A stretch of DNA of 64,000 nucleotides, from assembly GCA_028622995.1 (NCBI GenBank), contig JAJQJQ010000043.1, forward strand, positions 372,001-436,000, given 5' to 3'. The position numbers and the translations under genes were made by a program. Shown piece after piece: positions 21,527 through 33,978 of this stretch. The stretch is from Panagrolaimus kolymaensis. Taxonomy: Eukaryota; Nematoda; Chromadorea; Rhabditida; Panagrolaimidae. The notes beneath the pieces are model-generated. The model saw only the letters and a list, made by a program, of their open reading frames with translations. It had not been told where the DNA came from and ran no database searches. Position 1 is the stretch's first letter, and every line of letters starts with the position of its first letter.

Positions 21527-24500
21527 TTTTTTGTTGCTTTAATTTGCTTTTGGGTTGTTAGTTAGGTTGATTAATTTCTCTTGGTATTTAAAAATGTCAA
21601 TAAATAAAATTAAGCAAAATTTGAGTTCTCTGAATGCTAAAATATTTTATAAAAATAATTTTTTTGAAGGATAAAACATATTAAATATTTTATAAAGAAA
21701 TGAAAATATTTTATGGCGAAACACGATTAAATTATTTTTAAAAAAATTTCCACGAAGAAAACCAATTTCATAATTTTAGAATTAATAAAATTATTAAAAA
21801 AATACTAATTTCAGGAAAAATAATTTCGCTCAGAGAGACACAATCCTAAAATTATAGGTAAAAAATATTTGAGCAAAGAGCACACACACTTTCGATTTCA
21901 AACATAGTTTTGAAACCAGCGTTGCAGATTGCTCTACAAAAAAAATATGTTATCGAAGCATGTCGTCATTTCAGTAAAAATAACCAAATTTGAAAGATAC
22001 ATAATGTGTCAAACAGAAACACAACCACCAAACAAAAAAAATATATATATAAGAAAATTAAATTAAAAAACACACAAATGTTAATTTAATAATTTTTTTT
22101 ATTAAATTCAAATTTCTTTTTTGTTTTTTGTTTCTATGTTATTTAAGCCTTAGTTAAAGTCACAACAAGTCAGTCGTCAGACGGGGAAAATTTGATGACA
22201 AAAAAAAAAGGAAAAATCCATCCAAAAAATATAAAAGTTTCCGGGTTTGAAGAAAGAAAGGGAAAGGTTGTAATTTATTATTAAAATTAATTTACAAAAA
22301 GATGTCGTAAATTTCAGCACAAAGGCTCCAGTTCAAAGGTTCTTAGATTAGTTTTTGAAGATTCCGGAAAGCAAAATGAAAAAGTTTTAAAAAATTATGA
22401 AATGAATGAAACTTTTATAAAATCAAAAATTGGGTTTACAAAGTTTTAAGATTTTGTTAGCATTCCACATTTCTAAATCACAGAAAAATAAGGATTTTGA
22501 AAGTATGGCTTCAGCGAGTTGAAAATTAGGGAATCTTATGTTGTAGACAATTTCTTTTTTCTTGGCCCTCAATATCGCCCACATTCATTCAAATGTTGTG
22601 GTTGTTGTATAGCATCTAATTTCTTCTTCTTTAATGCTTCACGAAGCATAACAACATCCAATAATAATAACAAAACATTCCAAAAGTTAAAGTTAAAGTT
22701 AAAAAAGTTTTTTCTTTTCAAACACAACCACCAAAAAAAAGGATGGAAGAAGAGAAACAAATTTTTTTTTGCCATGGCAAAAATAAAAAAAGCGTGAAAA
22801 AAAATGCGAAAAAGAACGAACGAACAAAAAAATGAATGAGTGAATGCGAGAAGAATATTTTTTCCTTCTTTTTTTTAAAGCCTTTAGGCTTCTTCTTTTC
22901 TTTCTTTTTTTTTTGCTTCATGCTTTCCAGAAAAAAGAAAAAAATATGTCAAAAGATCAATAATTTATTCTGCTTTTTTTCTTTCCATTTTTTTTCCTAT
23001 TTTCACTTACTTTTTTCATTTTTCAGTGTTGTTGTTCATCGTCTTTGAAGAAAATGAAAATGAAAAAAATAAGAAGAAGCTTACAAATAATTCACGGAAG
23101 AGAAGGACGTTCTGCATTTTCATATTTTATTTTTGTTAATAAAAAATAGTGAAGAAGCGAATAAAAAAAAAATGAATGATGAAAAAGTGAGGGCAAAGAA
23201 GCCAAGGGCAAAGATGAGTTCATGAATATTAAAGATATTTATTATTGGAAATGTGTGAATCATTCTTGACAGGAATTAAAAGTGTTATTATTCAAGATAG
23301 TTAAAAATTCAGAAAAAAAATATTAATATTCAAGTTAAATAAGGATTAGCAAATCCGGAAAAATAAATGTGTGGGGAAAATAATAAAACTTTTAAATCTA
23401 AACTTTGTAAACTATGCTTACTCATAGAATTTAGGTACATACATTTTTTTATCTGAGCATAACTTATGAGCGTTTTTAGGTTTAATAAAATTTTATACGC
23501 ATGGGAAAATGCATAAAAAAATTCACAAAAAAGGATCGAAAAAAAAGTAATAAAAAGATAAGTTTCGCAAAATTAAAGAAAAAATGGAGAATAAAGAAAT
23601 GTAAAACGACGGAAGTGCGAAGAAAATATGTGGGATGGGACAAAAGAAAAAATAGCAGTCAAGTCAATGAGGCAATTGAGATAAGATATATTGTTCGAAA
23701 AAATTACGAAATGCCTTTTTTTGTTGACTAAATATTAATTTATAAAAATCGCAAAAAAGCCTTTTTAAAAGGACAACAAAAAACAGAGATTGTCAAGAGC
23801 AAAAAAAGAAAAGAAAAAGTATGACAATCAAAAAACTAAACATCAAAAAAAGGAAAGTGGAAGGAAGGCAAAAGAAAAAAAGCATAAAACAGCAAGCAAC
23901 CAAGCAGCAATCACTGCATAATAATAATAATATAAAAAATAAATAAAAGTGCTTTTTGCTTATTATTATTGGTTTTCTTCCTTCCACATTTTTTCCATTG
24001 AAAGGAAAAAAATGAAAAAAAAATGCATGATTTTCTGATGGAAAATTATTTTTTTTTTTGGAAAAGAAACGAAAGATGGAGAAAAAGTAGTAACAAAAAA
24101 AAGGTGAGGAAGACAGAAATGGAGTTTATGTATGTATGTTGTTAGCTGCTAACCAACAGGTGGGCTTCCTCTTTCTTTTTTTTTTGAAGGAAGCTGAAAG
24201 CAGTAATAAATGAGAGATAAAAGACAAACAAAAAAGGTGGAAATTGAAGGGATGGGTGCAAAGCTACTTATTAGTTAGAGTTTGGTATAGCAGAAAGAAT
24301 GCATTTAACTCTAGTCAATCAAAATACATATTTTTTTTCTCGATTTTATATAGAAATTAATGTTTCTTCGATAAATATAACTAATAATAATAACTAGTAA
24401 AATTAGATAATCTTTCATCGATAAACGTCCAGTTTTTTTCTTCTAAAAATCGATTATTATAAATTTCCCGGTGCAAGAAACAAAAAAAAAGTCTTTATAA

Positions 24501-26943
24501 ATACGTTATTGGCAAAAATGAAATGCGCCATTTAAATAAAAACTATTTCAACCATTAAAATTCTTAATATACAATAATAAAATTATTTGTTATTGCCTTT
24601 TTCAATAAATACCCAAACATATTTACTTCGATTAAAAATGAAACACCATCCATAAAACAAAGAATTTTATTTTCTTTAATTCAGGGCCATAATCATAAAA
24701 TTAAAATCAATAAAAATTATGTATCTTTTTATATAAACGTAAAAAAGGGAAAAAGAAAACCCAAGCATTTGCAAAAAAAGAAAAATTAATATTAAACCGT
24801 GTTTATCTTCCGTTGTTCTCGTCGCCATCGGCAACGAAAAAGTCCAACAACAAAAATTTATAATAGAAAATAAAGCTTCAAAAAAGATTTAACAGCAGCT
24901 AAAAAAAGAGTTTCAATTCTCCCATTTTTCATCTTTTATTTTTTTTGAAACTCATTTTTTTTTGATTTAAAAAAAAAGCAAACAACGAAATCACAAAAAA
25001 AGGAATGAAAAAAAATAATCGGAAGCAAACAAGGCTTTCATGGGTTTTTTGTCATTTTTTTTTTCTGAGAACCGCTACCAAAAAAAAATGCTTTTGTGAA
25101 AGAAAAGCAGCCAACAGCCAATTTCCAGAAGCTAGAAGCAGTAAATAACTATAGGACGACGAATCTTAAGAGTCTCTCATGGGAGTAAAAATCTTTTAAA
25201 AGACAAAATTTGAAGAAGAAAGAAAAAAACGTCAAAAAACAAATCGAAAAATGTTCAAAAATTTCTTTTTTGACGATGGCAAACGGCAGCTTCTTCATTT
25301 TTCAATTTTTTTAGAAGGAAGTAAAAAAAAAAACAGAGAGAGAGGCTGGCTACACAGTCACTAGCTGGCTTGCCTTTGCCACTTCAAAAACTTCTGTGTT
25401 TTTGTGCCAAAAAAATGACGAAGGTTTTAACAAAACAAAAAAAAAATTTTTGCTTTAAAAATATGCCAAAAGGCAATATAGAAATAATTTTTTTTTGGTG
25501 GCAGCAAAAAAAGGAAGCTTTTTTCTTCCCTCAATTTTTACATTTTTTTAACGACGAGAATGGTTGGTGGTAGATAAAGGAAGAGAAAAAAGAAAATAAG
25601 AGAGACATAATGAAGCAGCCCATGGAAAAAAATTTTTTTTTCTTCTTCTAAGCCATGAACGGCTATGGTTCACATTTTTTGTTGTTGTTTGAATTGGAAA
25701 TATATGGCTTTGAAAATGGTGGTGGTGGTAGTGGTTTTGCGGAGTAGTTGCTGCTGCTGTTGGGCTTAAATATAAAAAAGGAGTAGCAACGACGACGGCG
25801 TACTCAAAGCTAAAACGCAATTCTTTTTTTTCTTTTTTTAAAGCCGAACTAAGCTCTCTCTCCATCCATCCTTCCTCCTATATTTTATTTTATTTTTCAA
25901 AAGCCACCAACAACAAAAAAAAAAGAGAAAGAAAGACGATAAAAAGGAAGCTTGAAAAAAGAAGGAATAAAGAGAAATCAATAAAAAAAATTGCTTTAAA
26001 GGCTTTTTGAAATTTAAAATTAAAAAATTCGTTTTTTTTTCTTTCGGGAATTGAAAAAACACGAAAATAGATTTTTCTAATTATTGAATTAATTTCAAGC
26101 GAGGAAGAATAGCAACAAAAATTATTAATGGAAATGCTGGAATTAAGTTTCGATGCTTGCTTAACTTTAATTCTCTTTTTTTTGCGCATGTCTGAAACAA
26201 CAAAATACACCACAAATTAATTCGTTGAATTTTCTTTTACTCTTCTTGTATGTGGTGTGCCTTCTAAAATAATATAAAAGTTTCATGTTTAAAAACCAGA
26301 AAAATTGTTATGAATAAAATTAAAAGAAATTTCTATTAAGGCAAAGCCAATTATTTTTCTAACCTCTTTTTTTAATTCCTCCGACAATAAAAAAAACGAA
26401 TTTTCAAATGCTATCGAAGAAGATTCCAAAAAAAAATTCATGAATGAAACAAATATAAAAATAAATGGATTAAAGTTTCTCAAAGTATTCATCTCAAAGA
26501 AAATTTGTTCCAGTCAATGAAAAAAAAAGAAAAACTTTTTGATGAAAACGCAAATTCCAAAAAAAGACAGAAAAGAAGATGCAACGATAATGGCTTTAGC
26601 CTGATTGGAAAACAAAAATTATAATTTCGAATATCTTTGAAAAAAGTTTACAAATTTACGTATCAAAATATCTTTATAATCTTGCCCCACAATTCTCCAT
26701 TCCCCAAGATTCAGTCGATGTCCCAGTAAAAATCAAAGAATATAAAAACTTTTATTTTCAAATATCAAAAATGAAATACACAGATTATTCAACCAAACGC
26801 AAAAAAAAGAAATAAAAAAGATAAAAGTAATATTAAATTTTGAGAAAAAACAAAGTAAAGTAAAGTTATATACTCTCAATGAGTATCAAAAAACCGCTTC
26901 TTTTTTTAAACAGCATCAGTAATTCACCACCAGGTTTAGGTTT
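21527..26943. other. Gene-free region rich in A and T runs
   Basis: I see no exon with both splice signals and non-repetitive coding sequence in 5.4 kb. The sequence is a continuous succession of A5-A10 and T5-T10 runs separated by short mixed segments, which recalls the periodic An/Tn clusters (PATC) of C. elegans germline-permissive DNA. The 10-bp phasing was not computed. AAACTG copies are almost absent. It is probably the upstream flank of ric-4 together with the 3' flank of rbx-1. Confidence 0.4.
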
Positions 26944-27742
<799 letters not shown>

Positions 27743-29261
27743 GATAATTATTATTATGGATTTTTTTATACTTAACTAAAAAATTACTTCAATCAATTTT
27801 GAAATCAAAAAAAAAATGTCATCAAAGTTATAAAAGCAAGCGATTTTCTTAAACAAACGATATACTGCGAAATGGAAAGTACCAACGTCGTGGAAAAATA
27901 ATTGCCTTTTCAGATTGAAAAAAAAGTTAAGAGTTGGTTTTAGAGAAAAAAAATTATTAAAAGAAGCCAAAAGAATTTTTTTTAAACAAAATGGAAAGTC
28001 AAAGCAACAAAAAAATTGTCCGTAAACTTTTTATTTTTCTCCATTCTTTAATGGGTCGCAATTTCCTTTCAAGACCATTTCGTGGTGGATGAAATTGAAG
28101 AAGTGTTTTTTCTTTAAAAATAACTCGGCCAAAAGAAAGTAATAAATAATAGAATGTGTTTCATTTCTTTGAGCATTCATTTAATAAAATCAATCAATAA
28201 ATTCAATAGCCAAAAAAATAAAAAACAAGCATAAAAGGAATTATTGCTTTAGCTATGTAATTTAGTTTCTGGTTGATTGCGAAAGTTGAACAGAAAAGTG
28301 TGGTTGAAATTAAAGAAATGACGAAAATTATTTATAAAGTATGCAAGTGAAAAGTTTGTTAGTAGCTTGATGACTTTTTTGGGAAAAGATCGCGGCAGCA
28401 ATAATAGCCCCAATCATATTAGTTCTTTGATTTTGCCTTCAGACATTTTTCCAAGCTAATAACGAAATACAGTAAATCAGGCCTTCTCAATCATCTTTGT
28501 CAAGATTTCAGAAAAGTTCCAATTCCAATAACAAAAAAGATAGACGACAACTTCCGCGACAAAATTTTCGTCAATTAATAAAAAAAAGGCACGTTTTCAA
28601 GTTTTAAAGAATTCAAAAACTTTCTCTTCTTTGAATGAAAAAAATAATAATAAAGCATTAAAATCCTCAAAAAAAAATCGGTAATCTTCTGTTATTTAAG
28701 TTTTGTGTTTGAATTCATCGAGGAAAAAAAGTTAACGCATATTTCTATTTTTTATATTGGTTTTCCAAAACTTTCTTGTCGTCTTTCTTTATCTTTAAGC
28801 TTTTCAAACAAACCTCTTTTTTCATTTATTTAGATAACAAAAATGATAAAGAAAAATAGTTGTAAAATTAGTTAATGTATTTACATAATAAATATTTTCG
28901 ATTCGCATAAACTTCGAAATCCAAAAAACAAAACAAAGTTTTTTCGTTTCTTGTTCGATAGCAAAAATTCAAATAAACGCAATATTTGGCATTTTGTTAT
29001 TCAATGTAAAACATTCCCAAGCCTTGCTTTTTTTTGCAAATTCAAAACTTTCATTTTTTGTTTTGCAACTTTGCTTTCTTTCTTCCATGTTTTGAACCTT
29101 CGATTCTAATGACTTTTTTGATTTGATCATAGATTTATTTTTTGTTAACAACCTTCATCCCATTAACCGTGCTGCTTTGTTCCTATTCTTCCGTCGTTAA
29201 TGTTGCTTTCTTTCCGTGAAACCTTTTCATTTTACTAATTACACTTTTTTTCAGGCTTTCA
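27743..29261. promoter_or_regulatory. Shared divergent 5' region of the two RBX genes
   Basis: The 1.5 kb lie between the divergent start codons of rbx-1 and its paralogue. No coding exon is seen. A CAG acceptor at 29,252-29,254 precedes the paralogue start by a few bases, compatible with SL trans-splicing or a 5' UTR intron. Confidence 0.35.
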
Positions 29262-29726
29262 ATGTCTCAAAATTCCAAGATGAATGATGAACCTGTATCT
29301 TCAAATAAACCTCGATTCGTAGTAAGTTTTATCAATCTTTTCTGGTGCTGCTTCTGTTCTCTGTGATTCTCAAACTATTTTTGATGTAAAACAATCATTA
29401 ATGCTCAAATTTTCAGATCAAAAAATTCAACGCTGTTGCATCATGGAACTGGAATGTTGCTACAGAAACTTGTGCAATTTGTCGTAATCACATTATGGAA
29501 CCATGTATCGAATGTCAAGCAGATCAAGTAAACCTTTTCTTATTCATATTTTGTAACTAACTATTGCTTGATTTTTTAGGCTGCTAAAGATAATGGCGAA
29601 TGCAATGTTGCTTGGGGAACTTGTAATCATGCATTTCACTTTCATTGCATCAGTCGTTGGCTTCGAACTCGTCATGTATGTCCTCTTGACAACGCTGAAT
29701 GGTCGTTCTTGAAATATGGAACTTAG
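29262..29726 (+). CDS. Divergent RBX1-like RING-H2 protein
   Basis: Three exons, 29262-29321, 29417-29527 and 29580-29726, phase 0, 105 aa. Exons 2 and 3 are exactly as long as those of rbx-1 (111 and 147 bp), so the two are duplicates. All RING cysteines and histidines are kept ([32 protein letters not shown]). The cullin-binding strand is changed ([17 protein letters not shown]), MDLC is now MEPC, and the tail is WSFLKYGT instead of WEFQKYGH. Its introns are short and lack long A/T runs, unlike those of rbx-1. It is probably a functional paralogue with altered cullin or E2 preference (inference). C. elegans RBX-2 is the other family member, but the sequence here is closer to RBX1. Confidence 0.9.
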
Positions 29727-32033
29727 ATGGTACGATGGAATCTCTTCTTGATGTTTTCACTATGGATGATTTGGTCTTTTCTTGATGTTTTTGTTCCATA
29801 TGATTTCTTCTTAATGTTTTTTTGTTTTCGTGTAATCCGTATGTCTGTATTATGTGTTTTATAAAGATGTTTCATGATTGTGTATTTGTTGGCCATTTAT
29901 GTGATTGCGGAATTGCTTGTTAAAACTAACGAAAAAGGGCGTAAACAATGCTTATAGCGGCGGTGTTTGATACTTAAAAATCTTTTTACATCTCATGCTT
30001 TTGATATAATATATAAAGAGATACAGCTATCTCTAGGTTATTAGGGTTGCAAGGCATCATTGGTTTCATTTTATTACCTGCAGAATGGGTTATTGTTAAT
30101 CAGTGTTTTGCATGTAAATAATGTACTAATATCCACCTTTCTTTCATAGTTGAAAAGTACTAACTTTTTTTGCGTGATTGTTCATAACTTTTTTGTGATA
30201 CTTTCAAACTTTTCAAATCTCATCTTTTTTTAGATTATTAACAACAACAACAATGCAAGGTGGTGAAGCTCGTTACTTTTGATGATGCTTTCTATTGTGA
30301 TTAATACATGCTTGAAGAAGTTTAGGAAATCGTGAATTATCAAAATATGAAGAAGATACACGGAATTGATGGATTAAAGTATTTTCAAAACAAAAGCGGC
30401 GGCAAACGCAACCAACCTTTGATCCCTAAGCTTAAATGAATGCTATGCTAAAGCTTGACATTTGTGGTCAATTGTTTCAATTCCAGATAATGGAAATCCA
30501 TGAATTTAGATAACTAAAGCCGTTTATCAAAAAAATAATTTGTGGCGTCGATATGATTGGTTCTTTGAGACACTATGTATATGTGTTTGTGATTTAAATT
30601 TTGAAGATAATTAAAAAAACAACAAAACAAATAATATTGATTCTTTCTTTTACCACCGCAAAACAACAACAAAAACTTTTTAATAATAATATTTTTTGTT
30701 TTCAATTAATTATTTTTGCTCTTTCTTTGATTTCAATAATAAAAACCTATTTTTAATTATCAAGTTTATTTATTTGTTGACCCGAGACAAAAAAAGGAAT
30801 GAAGGAAGGAAGGAACCAACCACAAAAAAATATGGTGGTTATTTTTGTTTTTGATGATTAATAAATAAAAACCCAACAACTTCCTTTTTTTTAAAAACCA
30901 TAGTGGTTTGGTCAACTAAAAACAAAAAGTTTAAAGAAGAAAATAAAAGGTCGAAGTTAAATTAATTTTTGAAGGTTCACGAATGAAGAAATATTTAAAA
31001 ACCAAAAAACCTTTTTTTTGATTTGGCCATCGAATAAAAATAGCTTCGAAAAAAGATATCAAATTCATCAAAAAGAATTTTTCTTTTCAAGTAACAAATT
31101 ACAGTACAACTTTGATTTTACCGAATCAAAAAAATGTGAAACATCAACGACCAATAAATTTTCAGATCCATTTTAAAATCAAAAATGAATCATTATCTTC
31201 ACCAAATTTGCTTTTTTACATTCCTTCTTCAAAGTCCATTTTACAAAATATAATTAAGAATGCACTCAACAAAAAAAAGAAAATGATAAAAGTTCAGCGC
31301 CATAATTTTTGACGGACAAAATAAAATCAAAAAATAAAAATAATAAATTTTTTGTTAACGATAGCTCCTACTATTTTAATATAATCATTCCACTTCCATA
31401 TTTTTTGTTTCTTCTTTTTTTATGTTTGTAGGTTTTTGTAATTGGCCAAATAAAGGAAATAAAAGTTTAAAAAAAAGAAGAATGATTGCAAAAAAGAAAA
31501 GAAAGAACCAAGGTCAATTTAAAATCTTTCATCGCCAACTTTTTTTTATTGTCTTTTTTTGTTTTTCTTTATTTTCTTTCTACTACCATTATCGACGACT
31601 GACTCGACTGAATAAGTTTTTCTTTGGCAAATTAATAACATAAAAAAAATGAATCTGATTCTTTCAACCAACTAATTATTTTTTTAACATGCATTTTTTT
31701 GGGTTGTTTTATTATCAAAATTTATTTTTGTTGTTGACGTAATTAAATTAAAAAACAATCATCGTGGGCCAACAAGATTGTGATGAAGATCGTTTTTGAG
31801 AATGCTTTTTTTTGGGTTTGGTAGAGTTAATTATCAAATGATCACTGTCGCCGCTGCCGCACCTCGCGCAATGTCTGATTTATTTATTCTTTGTTTTGTT
31901 TTGTTTTGTTTGAAGACATTTTTCTTTTCCCTTTTTTTTCTTGATAAACAAAAAAAAACAAGAAAATTAATTAATTTTTACTTTTTTAAGGCGGAGTCGA
32001 TTGACTTACACACGCGATCGAGAAAAAAAGGAG
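29727..32033. other. Intergenic region
   Basis: To about 30,500 the DNA is less homopolymeric, for example ATAGCGGCGGTGTTTGAT near 29,955, and may include a 3' UTR or an unrecognised non-coding RNA. After that it returns to A/T runs. No coding exon is supported. Confidence 0.35.
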
Positions 32034-32041
32034 TATAAAAG
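32034..32041 (+). promoter_or_regulatory. Probable TATA box of the secreted peptide gene
   Basis: TATAAAAG lies 72 bp before the ATG at 32113 in a locally less AT-rich stretch. The position fits a transcription start about 30 bp downstream and a short 5' UTR. Confidence 0.55.
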
Positions 32042-32112
32042 TAAATGATTGTGGTTCGATAAAAATCACAATAAATTTTTTTTAAATTTTTTGTTTATTT
32101 GTTGTTGTAAAA

Positions 32113-32692
32113 ATGTCGACTAAAAATGCAGTATTAATTCTTATGTTCGTTTTGGTTATCCTTCAACTTGCTGCCGCTCAATATGGTTATGGAGGCTATG
32201 GAAGATACGGTAATAAATTAATTTTGACATGATTTAAGGAAACAAAATAAAATAGAAATTTTTTCGGCCGAGTTTTATAAAAATAAGAATTATTAAATAA
32301 TATAAGAAATACACGGTAAAATGTGTCTTGACACAAAAATATAGAAGAAAAAGCGATTTTCAACATTTTCTGTTTCAAACAACTTCTTTCTCTCTGAAAT
32401 ATCAAAATTATCCAAATTTGAATAATTTTTTTACAAATACTTTAAAAAAAATTTTGGATCTAAAATTCTGTAAAAAATACTTGAAATTAAAATAATCGAT
32501 CTACGATAATATTTATCTCTAAAATTTCATAATTTTTAATGAAACTTTTTAACAAATTTTTCTATTCTAAATTTCTTTTCTTCAGGAATGGGATGGCGCC
32601 GTCGTATGATGATGGGGGGCATGGGTGGTTATGGAATGGGAATGGGTGGATATGGTATGGGTTATCCAGGTATGGGAATGATGTATGGATAA
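32113..32692 (+). CDS. Small secreted Gly/Tyr/Met-rich peptide
   Basis: Two exons, 32113-32209 and 32586-32692, phase 1, 67 aa. Residues 1-22 form a signal peptide: hydrophobic core VLILMFVLVILQLAAA, with likely cleavage before QYGYGG. The mature part starts QYGYGGYGRYGMGWRRRMMM and continues as GGMGGYGMG-type repeats ending GMMYG. The composition resembles C. elegans nlp-29/cnc-type YGGYG antimicrobial peptides, but the heavy methionine content and the RRR(M)3 cluster are unusual. It could instead be a cuticle- or eggshell-associated Gly-rich protein. A TATA box is present at 32034 and AATAAA at 32892. Confidence 0.8.
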
Positions 32693-33384
32693 ACAACAAC
32701 TCCATTTGATTCTATCTCCATCTTCGTCGCCTGTTTCTCGCCCTTTACCTCGTCATCAGCTTTTGTCGTCATAATTAATTCCACCACCATTTAATCTCAC
32801 TACTTACTTGCTCCAATTCCAATATCATATTAATTTTAACCTAAACAGTTTATTCCAAAAAATGTCTTTACTTTAATTTAGCAACCATAATAATAAAAAT
32901 AAATTAATTGATATATAAAAAACGATTCTTTATAAAAACACACGCACATTTTTTTGCATAATGTTTTGCCGAAAAAATCTTTTTTTTGAGAATGAATTTT
33001 GGTTTTGGCGTTAAAATTTTTAATTTTTTAACTCAAATTTGTTTTTTTATTTCAAATACAAAATCACTGATTATGAGCTTTCCACAATTTGGATTTTTAA
33101 ATTTTTATTTAAAAAAAAGTAATAAAGAAAATAATTCACAAAATGGAAAATAATAAAAACAAAAAAGTAAAATAAATGGATGTAAAAAATAAACATAACA
33201 AAAAAATAATGAAATTATACCCGTTTTTTATGTATGTAAAATATATCAAATAAAAAAAATATAATATTAATTTTAAAAAGTGTATATCTTTTTTTTCATT
33301 TTTTCTTTGGCAAAAATTCGAGAGAGAAGAGAAAACTTTTGAGATCAATGAAATTCAATTATATATAAGATTTTTAAATTTATT
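32693..33384. other. Intergenic region between peptide gene and RhoGAP 3' end
   Basis: Convergent 3' ends. The peptide-gene polyadenylation signal at 32892 and the minus-strand AATAAA at about 33379-33384 are the only signals recognised. The rest is A/T runs. Confidence 0.35.
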
Positions 33385-33611
33385 TTAACGATATCTAAAA
33401 ACCGTTGTTCCACATTCATTTCGAGGATTATTATTTTTTGTTATTGGTGAAACTAATTCTGATTTTGATGAGGAGGAGGTTGCTGCGGCTATGGAAAGGC
33501 TCGACGATGATGATTGGGGATTATTTGTGTTGGTGGTTGTGGATGAAAAAATAATTGTTGATGAACTTTTAGTTCGATTTGAAATATATTTATTTTGTTG
33601 ATGAGATTTTG
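33385..33611 (-). CDS. Alternative terminal exon of the RhoGAP gene
   Basis: A TTTGTTTTTTAG acceptor precedes a minus-strand exon open for 75 codons to TAA, Ser/Thr/Asn-rich like the rest of the tail (starts KSHQQNKYISNRT, ends TTVFRYR). It needs a preceding phase-1 exon. Exon 6 (ends 34556, phase 1) fits exactly, so this exon and exon 7 (34373-33979) look like alternative 3' ends. AATAAA follows the stop directly. Confidence 0.65.
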
Positions 33612-33978
33612 CTAAAAAACAAATAATAATAATTAAATTTTATGTTTTTTTATTAAAAATATTGAGCATAAAAAGTTAAAGGAAAAAATATTGTAGAAAA
33701 GAAAAATGGAAGTTAGGCTACAGAGGAGCTACAGTAGGAAACAATTGGAAAATAATTTAAACAAATTTCACAAAAGCCAAAAATCACAAAATTAAAAAAT
33801 GGAAAAACAGAAAAATATTAAGAAAAAAGCAAAAAACGAAGGAATAGAATAAAGTAAATTTTTTAGATTAAAAGCTACAGTAAAAAATTAAAAAAGCCGC
33901 CAATTTACAAATTTCACCAAAACTAAAAAACCAATCACAAAGAAAACATAGAAAAAACAAAGGAAAGAAAAATAAATT

